Assembly: GCF_040869045.1 (NCBI RefSeq)
Contig: NC_090322.1
Coordinates: forward strand, 270,346,662 to 270,410,661
Source: Eurosta solidaginis
Taxonomy: Eukaryota > Arthropoda > Insecta > Diptera > Tephritidae
Direction: 5' to 3'
DNA: 64,000 nt
The notes under the pieces are model-generated. The model was not told the origin of the DNA and ran no database searches. It saw only the letters and a program-made list of their open reading frames with translations. The stretch's first letter is position 1, and every line of letters begins with the position of its first letter. Of this stretch, positions 35,317 to 46,618 are shown piece after piece. A program made the position numbers and the translations under genes.

Positions 35317-35417
35317 TAACCATCGCCGTTTGTAAACTTACAATTTTTCTCTAATATCAATTACAAAACCATTGTATAAAGCAATATGAGCAAAGCTCGC
35401 TAATTAAATACATATGA

Positions 35418-35430
35418 TTAAATATTTATA
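35418..35430. repeat. right target-site duplication of the ribozyme array
   Basis: TTAAATATTTATA immediately follows the partial fourth spacer. The first three bases could overlap the spacer end by one base of microhomology. Confidence 0.82.
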
Positions 35431-35649
35431 TATTGTAAAATAATGAAAAACTTCATTATTGCCAATAACAAATAGAATTACAAATAGCTCTTGTTGATAA
35501 AAATTTGAATAAAAAAATCATACTGAAGGAGACCGGCAGCTGCATAAGAAGTACAACGATCCGATCACTTTTACTCAAACTATGAACAAATGGATTGATA
35601 TTTTTTTTCGAGTTTCAGTTTGAAAGTGGGTAAGTCTGTTAAGACTTAC

Positions 35650-35870
35650 TTTTCGATTATTATCAGTCATGGAATAAGCCTTAAATATTACCGAATTGAC
35701 TTGAATAAGGCCGAAAGTAATTTGCAAATTAAACTTTAACTTTGCCGCATTGATCCTGAAATAATCTGAAAATAGTTCCAGAACCATGGTGTAAACAATA
35801 CTGAAAATAATCACTAAATGCTGCCGAAATGGTATCGGTATCAACTCCAAAACAACTTCGGAATGATTGC
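35650..35870 (-). repeat. degenerate CCGAAA/TTTCGG-type quasi-repeat
   Basis: CCGAAT, CCGAAA and TTCGGAAT words recur at short irregular spacing, as at 2930-3650 in the opposite sense. The 111-codon minus-strand frame 35575-35910 lies over it and shows no recognisable domain, so I do not call it a gene. Confidence 0.4.
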
Positions 35871-35914
35871 TGCGATTAAAAAAAAAAATTAAAACAAATA
35901 CAATGCGCAAAAGC

Positions 35915-36222
35915 CTCCGCGGAGATTTTTGCGTCCTGATCCTTTTTAAGTTTTCCCGTCCAGCCAGGACCTACATGTTTGTTATGCCGATTTCGAACGA
36001 AATCTGCAAGGCAGATGAGTTTTCACTAAGAACTTTTTTCATAGTTAAGATAAACTCGGAGTGATTTCGGAATCACTACTGACTGGCGGACTCACTTAGA
36101 AAAACTTTCTTCCAATTGAAAAAATTTGTTTTGAAAATATTGATATTGCTTTGCCAGGGCGTGAGCCCAGGGGCTACGGTGTGATGGGCGGAGCACGCTA
36201 CCACCACACCACGACGCTCGCC
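35915..36222 (-). mobile_element. tRNA-derived SINE, copy 4 (diverged)
   Basis: On the minus strand, GTGGTGTGGTGGTAGCGTGC (A-box region), CCTGGGCTCACGCCC (B-box region), then the AAAACTCATCTGCCTTGCAG body and GTAGGTCCTGGCTGG. It is diverged along its length, with an extra segment around 36060-36100. Confidence 0.75.
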
Positions 36223-36748
36223 TCATTTCAGGTAAGTGTTTTTTTCTGAGTCTACGCTTCTGGATTCTACCATACTATTAGAAAAGAAGTTTATACGTCA
36301 AAAAAGTGCGCTCCTTCTCTTTGAAACAGTCCTTATATAATTTTTATTTTAAGTAGTTTAAAAGTATTTAGCAATATTTTCATTCTTACCTATCATGAAG
36401 AAATCAAAAAAATTTGCTACAAATGTTAAAAATTTTCCAAGGTCATGCTAAACTACACTTCTACTTATTTCCATAATAAATTTGATTAGCTTAAAAAGCA
36501 CAATTTGCATATCAAAATTTTAAGGACTTTAAATTACTTTTCTTTTAAGAACTATTTTTATTATCTAGTCTTTGGTATGCTTTTTTTAGAATTTCATTCT
36601 TCTTATTCTCCCAAAGGAATGAATACCTGCTTGCATCGCTTAGTAACCCAAAGGTATTTCAAAATTGTTGTTGCATATATTTGCACTGACGTTTGTATAT
36701 ATATTTACGTTTAAGTACTTACTCGTATATAAAATTTACCCTACAAAG

Positions 36749-36776
36749 CTGATGACTGATGACTGACTGACTGACG
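36749..36776. repeat. (GACT)n microsatellite
   Basis: GATGACTGATGACTGACTGA followed by CTGACGGACG. A (GTT)n run lies about 40 bp downstream. Confidence 0.75.
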
Positions 36777-36799
36777 GACGAGTCTTGCCTTTTGGCTGA

Positions 36800-39700
36800 C
36801 AGCAAACTATCGTCGCTGTTGTTGTTGTTTGTACAATATGTTACTTTTGTTGGGAAGTTTAGTTAGTTTGTTTGCAAGGTCGTTAATAGCTGCGAGGAAC
36901 GGAACGGACAAGATGATATATTCGAATGACAAGAATTTTATTGCAGTACAGTGGGGCAAGGGTAATATAAAAGTGAAAGTATGCAAAGAACAAACAACAA
37001 TTGAGATTCAGCATTGTTTTACACTTACAAAGTATGTATGTTGGTATGTATATGCATACATATATATGCTTGTAAGTATGTGATAACTAGAATATGCTGA
37101 CTTATTACAATACTTGCTTAGCTGTTACCGTTGTTTTCATTATTACAATTGTCTGTTCTTTGTAATTTCGGTTTTTAGTTGAAATGCACATTACAAGGCT
37201 ATTTGTATAGCAGAAACTACTTTAGCTCGATATTAAATTGTGGAACGCGTTGTGACTATTTGCTTTTGTTGCAAATTGTAAACAATTTGGTTTTGTTAAA
37301 CTTTATTTTAATGAAAAGTAAATAAAAATATGAATATGAATACTCACTACTAACTACTGCTTAAGTGTTGTCAATAAAGAAACGCAATTCAAAATTTAAA
37401 TATTTAGTTAGTTGCAGAACTAACTTTGAGCAAGGCCGTGAAATTATTTACCGACATTCTACGTCCTGTATTTCTGATGTTGTTTTTATCACCACTAAAC
37501 TAAACAAGTTTAAAAGGCAAAAATTCAACGATTAAATTAAAATGTCCTGTTGAATATGTAGGTATTTTGACAATTACCATAACAGGCTGTATCCCGAACT
37601 AAATGTTAAGTGATTACCTCCGAGCTGGTGCTACTTTGATTAGGAGCGGGACAGTTGGTAGCCACAGTTGTATCATAAGCGCTTTGGTCTGAGCTATATG
37701 TATTTCAATTAACCAATCAAAAGCAGAACCACCTACGACTGAACCTGTATAGAACGCGTTCAAACAGTTTGCAAAGGGGGCCAATTGCTACTCCGTAGGA
37801 TATCATAATTTTGAAAGTTTCAGTTGAATTTTCTGCGAGGGCACAGAATGAGATTAACTACCGTCTCGCAACACAATAGTTTCCGAACTAAATAACTGGT
37901 GTAATTCGTTGTAGGGGCCGTTTTCGTAAACTAGTTTGGCCAATATTCAATTAATTACATTGGTCTTTACACACATACTTCTGATTTATAACATAAAACG
38001 ATGGTAACGTTGTTTTTTCTGAGAAAACTTATATTCAACGTCTACTTGTTTTTAGATATGCATTTAAAGATTAAATTGGTTGAGTTCACGAGCATGTGTG
38101 CAGAGTGCTGAAGAGTTTACGGTTTGGTTCTTACGGAATATTGGTCCCAATAAAACAAGAAAAACGGCATGAGTATTAATGCTACGCGAAATTTTTTTTT
38201 TAATTACCTGGAGGCCTCCCAAATTCCTGGGTTAAACAACAACAGAGAAAAATTTACCACAGCTCGAGAAGAGCTTCGTCGGTTTCTTAACGGTAACAAC
38301 TATTTCTAACAAGCTAATAAGTATTAATAAGTATTTTACTAATAGCATATTTTGGAAAGGAAAATTGTCACCATGTAATCTCTTTGTTATGCGCTTGTTA
38401 TATCCGAGTCATCGCCCTCTTTATAACTCCTTACGCGATTTTAATCGACTGGCTATATATATCTGAAGTTTTATCGGATAACAAAACGATAGCATGCTGA
38501 CAACTGTTACCTTTCCGATAGAAAGTCGATAGTCGAGTCATATACTACTACTGCACTTACCCTTTAGTAACATTTTTTAACCCATCTGACATCTGCCTAG
38601 TAGGTATTATTACCTCCGTGAAATTATCTGTAGACATATTTAACTTTTAATGCCATGTCCAATATACCGAAACTGCCTTCTGTGCACTGAAGAACTCTAT
38701 TTCCTACAGCTCGGCACATATTTCACAAATTTTGCTTTACCAAAACAGGAGTCAAAGTTTTCATATAGAGTATTTAAATTTAGGATGGCAGAATACTCGA
38801 ATATAATCAGTAATTTAATTATAGGTAGCCCTCACAGGAGATCAATTTAGGGGAAGTAGTTATTCTCTGCAGAGGTAAATGGCGCCAAGTATTTTTTTAG
38901 CGTTAAGTTATTATTTGTGTCCTAATGAAATCGTATTTTATAACACCACCAGTAAGCCAAGCTTGATTTAATTACATATTGAACGACAAATTTGCTTACA
39001 CAAAAAATAAAAAAGCTTAAGTTTTGCTCCTTTTTGATAAAAACGTTTTTAGCTACACTTTGTATTTTATTCCTTTAAGCCAGGTATGGGCCTATTTTCG
39101 GCTCCTAAATCAGTTTCAGTGCCAGCGAGTGGGTGAGACGTTTGTGTGTTTTGGGGTATTGGGGAGTAAAAAAATACATTAGAAATATCGTACGCTTCGC
39201 TTCAAACGATATTCATCGCAAGAAGCACTGATGACCTGATACGAAACATCCATTCTCTCTCAATTCGTTTCCAGGAATGGGTCTTGAAGTTCATTTAATT
39301 GTAAACAAACGTTAATTAATTTCCAAGAGTGGGTCTTGAACATCAGCTGTCGATAGAGTTGCCAAAAATACGCCGAAAAATACTCCAATAAATCCGTTCG
39401 GTTTCATTATTTTCAAACACTGAAACACTGTTTCACTTATTAAAATTTATAAAAAATGCAAAGTTCTGTTGAAATATTTTGTGGTAGATAACTGAAAAAA
39501 TATGAAATAATATATTTCGATTGCGTTGCTTTCCTTTGTTGCTCTGGCACCGCCATAAGATAACAATGAACGGCTAGCCCCTTTTTTCACTTTGATGCGA
39601 CCAAACCGTTTATGTACATATATTCACATACAATAAAAAACGCAAAAAATGTATAAGAAATTGCGAAATTAGATCACTTGGTGAAGTATCTGCGTTGTCG

Positions 39701-40742
39701 TTCGCAAAAGGCTGTTAATTAAATATGTTTCGTTAACCTATACGTATATCTACAATTTATCTCAGCTGTCAAAAGTGGAATGTCGCAACGCTTCACAAAA
39801 ACATGGCCTTTATGCATCCATTTACATCAATGCGAAGACTAAGAAGCTGACTTTTTTACCAATCGCAAGTTGCTACCAAAACCCGTTTCGTGTACAGCCC
39901 TTCGATGAAAGGTGTTTTCACTGATACATTTTCCACGGGTGAAAAAGAGTTTTTTTCTTTTCTTCGGATTTGTAATCCTGACAAAAATTGTAGTTTTTTG
40001 ACATCTCATTTGACAATCTTGAGTAAATTTTCGGTGAAAATCATAAATTAAACCATGTAAAATACCCCAAAGTTATTCTGAAATGCCCAAATTTGATTTT
40101 GAGCATGATGCCATCTATGGCCAGTATCGTAAAAAGTGCACATTTTCACGCGCTCTCAGAGAGCGAGAAGTTTCATATTAGGCATATATATAATACTTCT
40201 ATATCAATACCTTCCTATCTTCCTAATCTGCAAATTTTCTGTAAATCATTATTTGCTGAAACTGTCAAATGTATGTTCTGCGCATGCTCGGGCTTTGTTA
40301 GTGTTAGTGAAATGTAGGAGCGTGTGTAAAAAAAGTATTAAAGGGGGTCCAACGGGTCAGTATCCCATCTTCTGCATACTAAACAATGAAAAGGCCAATA
40401 AAGAAAATACAAGGCTTGATGTGTTTATTATTTAAACATGAGCTGCAGCCATACAAAGTACATTATTTACATAAATAGTAAAAAAAAAACAAGGCGAATA
40501 ATTCCTATTTTTGAAATGAAAAAAAAATTCAAATTTACATGTATAAAAATATACTTATACATACATCTCAACAAGCATTTCTTTAAACGTTTTTTAAAAT
40601 AATATAAAGTGAATTAGCTTGAACAAACGATATATAACGTTTTCAAAATTTTATTTATTTTGAGTTTTTTAATGAAGTAAATTTTTGATGAAGTAAACAA
40701 AATATGAGTACTGGGTTGGCTGCTATTGGTGTTGAAATAATA
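36800..40742. other. non-coding stretch, no gene recognised
   Basis: Small frames at 36829-37083, 38650-38850 and 40093-40435 show no domain. Around 39070-39360 the sequence is moderately GC-rich and contains GCACTGATGACCTGATA (39225-39241), whose exact inverse lies at 42047-42063, beyond the transposase relic. Confidence 0.35.
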
Positions 40743-41754
40743 TCAATTTTGTAAATTTTTTCTAACATACCCTTTTTCGTCCGTGCTTTTTTTCGTTTCA
40801 AAAAACAAACGAATATCCAAATAAAAACTTATTACTTTCTTAAACATCTGTGTCCGGTGATTATTAAAGATGTCATTGCTAAATAAATTTTCGATGGCTA
40901 TGTGATCGTCCATGATACTGTTACGAACCTGCTGCAAATCCTCTTATTTGCAATCCTCTGCTAAGTTCGAATCACTAAACTGTTGAATAAATAACTCCAA
41001 TATTGAACAATGGAAAAATGGCCTTTATTAAAGTACTTCACAATAACACTTATACTTTGCTACTCGCGTGCTTAATCAAACTGATTGATAGCTCAACTCA
41101 AACTGAATTACTTTTTACTCGCTTGTGCCGCTTTTATAGTTTACGCTGCATACATCTAGGCTCTTCTATTTCCAGAACTTACCAACTATTTCGAGTGTTT
41201 ATAGTTCTCATATAGTTTCTACTTGTTTACAATTTTCTACTTTTCAGCGTCTCTCAGATGTATGTGAGTTTGTAGTTTACAGTCTCTCGCACACACATAG
41301 GCGTATAAGTAAATGCATCTGTGTGTGACATCTCTCGGGTGCCTTATATATGTGTATACATGATTTGATTATTGACGTAAACACCGCTTAGCATGGCCTT
41401 AGCATCGCCTTAGTGATGGTATAGCTTAGTGATGCTAATATCCGTGACAATACTATTGGAGAATGCATCACTTGTATTTTAAAAAATTTTATTTATTAAA
41501 CTTAATTTTGCACTTCCAATTGGGCATGCCTTGACAACTTGTTCTAAAGCTTTCTCTGACACTATACAAATATTACATACGTCCACAGATGGTCCGACAA
41601 ACGGACCTTTATTTTTGTGCGCTGAAAGTAAAAGCATTCCTTCACCTATCAATTGCCCTTGACATGTGGAACTTTTTTTCTTTTGTATCTTCCAAGCAAC
41701 ATAGCCAGCAATATAACGAACTAAGGGCTCATTTACATACGTATATCTGCGCAC
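40743..41754 (-). pseudogene. P-like (THAP9-like) DNA transposase relic, C-terminal part, split by an LTR
   Basis: The upstream piece (41754 down to 41454) reads NEPLVRYIAGYVAWKIQKKK, later VDVCNICIVSEKALEQVV and LINKIF, then one in-frame stop at 41479-41481 and NTSDAFSNSI. The downstream piece (40915 to 40743) reads MDDHIAIENLFSNDIF, NNHRTQMFKKVISFYLDIRL then FFETKK, and ends at a stop. Removing the 530-bp LTR plus one target copy joins them in frame. The YIAGYVA and NHR...I..FYL.IRL patterns resemble C-terminal regions of P-element-like transposases; this is family recognition by eye. The N-terminal DNA-binding part is missing and the stop is disabling. Confidence 0.5.
40920..41449. mobile_element. 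solo LTR (530 bp) inserted in the transposase relic, 4-bp target duplication
   Basis: It begins TGTTACGAAC and ends CCGTGACA, so the ends are TG...CA and nearly inverted (TGTTACG/CGTGACA). ATAC flanks both sides (40916-40919 and 41450-41453). A 4-bp duplication with TG/CA ends is typical of Gypsy-class LTR retrotransposons. No internal region, primer-binding site or second LTR is present, so it is a solo LTR left by LTR-LTR recombination. The orientation is not certain. Confidence 0.85.
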
Positions 41755-41759
41755 TCAGC

Positions 41760-44700
41760 ACAAATCGGTAATGTTATTCTGCGGAGTTCTTAAAACAATA
41801 AAAAATTTATAATACTAATGGAAAACAAAAGCTATTTTTTCATTTGGAGAACGAAATAGCCTAATTTACAATATTGATAGAAGCAAGACGGCTTGCTGGA
41901 ATAAACATATATTTATAACCCATTTTTTACAAAAATTTAACGACAGCCTTGCGATTTTGTCTCCTTCTCTTGTTGTATATCTGTACTGTAATGTTTAAAA
42001 GGCTGCACAGTTCAGTAGTAGTGATATAGAAGTATTACATATATGATATCAGGTCATCAGTGCAAGAAGGTTGCGGAAACACTAAAAAACTGAAATGAAA
42101 ATATCCTCTCTCAACTTCGAAAACTAATTCCCAAACTGTGTTGCAATAGTACGAAAACAAAAGCATACATTTTTTGGCAAGAAATATGAAAAACGGAATA
42201 ACCATAGACTGAAGTCGACTTTATGTTAAGCAGCGCATTATTGACATTCATTTCGCCTTCACATATATTTAATTATATGCAAGTCGATTCATTTTGCAAT
42301 ATATACATAAAAGTATTTAAAAAAGTATTTTTAAAGTAGTAGCATTAGTGGAAGTAGTAGTAGAAAAACGTATTAATGCACATTTCGTATACAATCGTGG
42401 GAGAACGAAACCCTTTTCAGACTTGTTGGCAGTGTTGCCATGAGCCTAGAAAGAAATGTATGAGTTTAAAAATAAAAAAGGTACCAATCGTATAAACAAC
42501 GACTAATTTTACCAGTTTTATTATAAACATAACTGCTTTCATTTATAAATTTCAAATTATGGAGGAATTTTAAAATTTCTTCAGCTCACATACATATATC
42601 GTTAAATCCACACTGCAAAAATTGTTGGAGCATATTTTGCATGTGTGTTTAATTTACGGCGACCATTTTTCTAATTTTAAAACTTGCTTTATTTATGATT
42701 TGAATCATAAAGGAACTTTTAAAATTACAACTGAAAATTCAGTTCGAGTTGTGAATCACAAAAGCGACATTACATATTTTTGGCCTTTAGTGCGAGCGAA
42801 GCCGCCGGTAAAGGCTAGTTTATCCTAAAACGCTTAATAGTTTGAACATAATAAGAGCGGTGGAAGCTCTATTTACCACATATGTATAAGGCCAAATACT
42901 CTCTCTTTATCAACCTTATGTGTGTTTGTATATTATTCTCTTTCTGTGTTCTTCGCCCCACATACCTGCACTTGATCGTCCCTCACCTAGCACTTAAATG
43001 TGCAAAGCGTGCCCATATGAGCAAAAGGCTCATACGAGCCGTTTTGCCCATCGCTGCTTTAAGCAAGCACAGGTCAAAAGCGCTCAACGCTAGACGCTGG
43101 AATAACACACATGTGCATACATACTAACACATCATGTCGAATTTTCTCAAAATTGTATTCGCAACGTTTTGTAAGTGAGCGGGCGGTGAATTTTTTGGGC
43201 GTCAGTATTTGGCATTGTAAATAACTCATTGTCAGCCACACTTAAATTCCAACAACATGCATACACAGGAAGCTTAAAGGGTTTAAAAAGAAAAAAAATA
43301 TATATATGTGATACGGGTATTCAGTGCTTTTGTGTTTGCAAGTGGCAATAAAGGCGGTAAGCTCTTGAAGTTAATCCAACTCTGGCATTTCTGTTTTAAA
43401 TAGTTTTAAGAGATTAATGGAATTTGTTGTTTGGTATTTAATGGTACCGCCATTGAGTTTGACGCTGCTTTTAATATTACGAAAGTGAAATAAATAAATA
43501 AATAACTACATAAGCGCCTTTATATCGTATATATTTAAGTTGATCCCGTAGAATTAAACTTAGCAATCTACCTTAAATTCACTTGCTGTTAGGAGAAAGA
43601 GTTAGCAATATAATCGCTGATCTAGCGATCGCTTATGGCTTACCATAAATGCTATCAAGTAAAGACGGAAGGAAAATTCTATTAGAAAAATGTGTTGACA
43701 AACAATTTAGAGAGGTTGGAAATTATCTAAAGTTGAAAATACACGCTGACTTCTAGAAAGCTTGTAGTCAGCACAAGGAAATCCCCTATTAAAGCGTAAA
43801 AAAAATTTTAAAGCAAAAAGCAGATCCTCGAAGAAACATGTAAAAGAGGTATTCAGAGGGCGGCTCAGACGTTAAGCCTTACTTTCTTTCCTTCCAAAAC
43901 TCTAGAAAGGCGGTTGGATGTGCTCCTTAAGTAAAACTTGCACATACAAACTTTCTTGGGTCACAACATACGTACTGCAAAGGCAGGTACAGCCTCCCCT
44001 CGCTATTACCAATGAAATATTTAGAGAAAATTATTCACCTCAAACATTTCAATCATCTTTCTTGACTTTGTGGTTGGATTGGCCACTGTTAAAAACGTGC
44101 AGCCTTTGTTTACGCTAATAACTATTATATCAAGTATGGGAGACTCGTTTTAACATTCCTAGGCTTAATATCTTCAAAAAGGGTTTTTTCAGAAACTTTA
44201 TTTTGTTTTTGCAGTGGGCTCCAGAGCCCCACCGTAGGTGCTCTATATCCTACTCCTTAGAATGACTGAAAATCAGACTTGATGTTTTCGCGACTAACCT
44301 GATAGCTGAAAAAGTAGCTAGGTATCGGTGAAGATGGATATCCTATTGTCGGTACGGTTATTAAGCAATGCTTTGTGTTCTGGATAGCGACAATCTTCGT
44401 TAAGAACACAATCGCTGAGTTTTGAAGTTTCTCAGTACTTGTGGGAAGGATAATGCAAAGAACTGCTCCCACTCATACTATACAAGCTCTTTTAAATCAT
44501 CTGCATGAGCTCTCAAAATAGGAAAGGAGATCGTCTAGGTCATGATAAAGGTTATCATAGAATGTATGTAGTCTCTTTTTGCTGTTATATAGGAGTTATA
44601 TACATTGAGCTGGGTACTGCCTTGCTGATATGTATACTTTTTCCAACTCAAGAGCTTAATGGCACATTGTGATATCGTTTTTCTGCTAGGTATATCGGCC

Positions 44701-46617
44701 GCTGAGACGTTTAAAGCATTCACTTCGGTAGGACTTCCAGCAATTAAACAATTTCAGAAAAACTTGTTCTGCTCTTGACCGTTGACCGCAGGGTAAAACT
44801 TGGGTTTTGGCCAAGATTCCTTTTTTTAAAGGGTTAGTGCCGAGCCGTGTCGGTTTAACCCAACTTTTCAGCTTACCGTTCATCAGGTTGCGTACTAGAA
44901 GTATTTCAATGTCATTGGCCCCGTTAAACCCGTTCCTGCTGAGTTGGTAAAGTATGCCATCTGTAAAGCAAAGATTGAAGAATGACGAGAGAAAATTGAC
45001 CCGCAAAGTCCATTTTCACGGTTGTGCCTTGAGCTCCCAGTAAATCGGTAAGCATTCTCACCCACGTAGCCGGCTCTATCAATACGAAAAGCATAGCAGG
45101 CGATTTTTATTGCTTCCAGCCGAACATTATTGAAGGGTCTCGGCTGCTTATTAAGGTTGAAATAAAAAAGGCTCATTAATATTGGCTCAGTTTGTATGTA
45201 AATAAGTGGGCTATTGATGGGGACTATTGACAAGTAAGAAAAAAATCACTGCTCTACAGTCTTATCCCCGGATGGTAATATCGAGTTCCGGAATATCACA
45301 AACAATTTTTGTCCCGATTCGAGACAGCTAAATATTAAAATATGAACTATAAGCGCTGTCTGAAACCCTTTTGACGGGTGTGATCAGGACGAAAACTTTT
45401 AGTTCACATCGCACACTTTGGTTTTATAGATTTTGAATGGTAAAAACAAAAAATTAAATTCAATTTTTTCGGTTCTAATATGGCAGTTTTAGCTTTGGCC
45501 TTGATGGGGTGAGGCGGGAAAAAATCGGGAATTTGATTTTTAAGGACCACTCTAGGATACATATTTAAGAGTTTTAACAATGATACCTTGTCCAAAGGCA
45601 GCACAATTATGAAAATGTAAACATCATCCCACTCATTTCAGTTGAACTTCACAGAACTAATTAGTTAGTAATAAAGTAGCTACTGCAAAATTAGTATTTT
45701 AAAAGAACTCACACAAGCTCACATTTATTTCTCCTCATATGAACCTGCTGTAAATTTATTCAAAACATATCAGATTCTAGAAAAGCCACAGGTGGTCAAA
45801 GAGAAGAATGTACAAAAAACGCAAGTGACTGGAAACACATCATAAAAACCAACAACATACACCACACAAACGAGATAAAATGTATGTAAGATGAGCTCGA
45901 TGCCACTGCATGTCACCAAAGTGCAAGAAGTAATGTATCAAAGTTGCAAAGTAGCGAAGTTGCTAAGTAGAAAAGCACGACAATGCGTTTAATACAACCA
46001 ACAAAAACAAATCTTGTTATCTGATGATTTAGTAGTTTTTTGTTGTTTGCTAACGGACGCATGGCGAGCAATGCATTTGCGCGTGGTAATCACAAAAAAG
46101 GTAAAAGCAATACAACTCCACGCGCACATGCACACGCACACCCACAGAGAAACTTCAAGGTTGCAATCACTGCAGAGTTTTTCTTTCATTTACTTGCAAC
46201 ATGTGTTGGTTACCTTTTGCCGCACAAGGTGCGTGTGTTATTGTATTAGAAGTTAGTGGCAACAAACGCAAAAACACCTTTCAGTGTAATATAGCTGGAA
46301 GCATGTGTGTTTGTGTGTGTGGCCTTTGTGTTTGTGAGGGCACGTAAAAGTTGTTCCGCACATGCAGATTATTTATGAGCGCTATGCAAGTAGTAACAAA
46401 CGTGTTAATCTAAGGCACATACATACACACACACACAAATACATGAATGTATGTCTGAATGGTGTATCATGTGTGAGTCGCGTGAAATATTACATGCAAT
46501 ATTTATGCTGGAGTAAGTGTAAAAGCTCTTGAATATGCAATTTATTGCTGACGATTTAAGAAATGTGTGTGAAGTGTTCGCATATTTTCATACTGTTTTA
46601 TATTAAGCAATTATAAA
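41760..46617. other. non-coding stretch with scattered repeat debris
   Basis: No host gene recognised. GTGCGAGCGAAGCCGCCGGT then AAAGGCTAG (about 42790-42818) looks like the hairpin and CTAG end of an insect Helitron. Overlapping minus-strand frames at 44686-45233 look like decayed coding DNA of unknown origin. Around 46110-46440 there are (CA)n and (CATA)n runs. Confidence 0.35.
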
Positions 46618-46618
46618 T

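Larger units (their letters stand above)
33674..35417 (+). mobile_element. Penelope-like or retrozyme-like insertion: inverted plus three tandem 437-bp ribozyme-bearing units
   Basis: The layout is: inverted arm 33674-34050; spacer 34051-34110; arm 34111-34487; spacer and arm to 34924; spacer and arm to 35361; and a final 56-base partial spacer to 35417. Arms are 377 bp and spacers 60 bp, giving a 437-bp period. Units differ by only a few bases (for example AAAGTCAAC versus AAAGGCAAC, and TTGGATACT versus TTGGAGACT). A perfect 13-bp repeat TTAAATATTTATA flanks the block (33661-33673 and 35418-35430). Each arm has a hammerhead-like core. Tandem and inverted LTRs with hammerheads are known from Penelope-like elements, and hammerhead-bearing tandem units from retrozymes. 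No GIY-YIG or RT frame is nearby, so the block is non-autonomous. Confidence 0.75.

Noticed and set aside
35575..35910. 111-codon minus-strand frame
   Set aside because: Lies on the degenerate CCGAAA repeat and next to a SINE; no recognisable domain. It was checked as a possible RT beside the ribozyme array and shows no RT motif.
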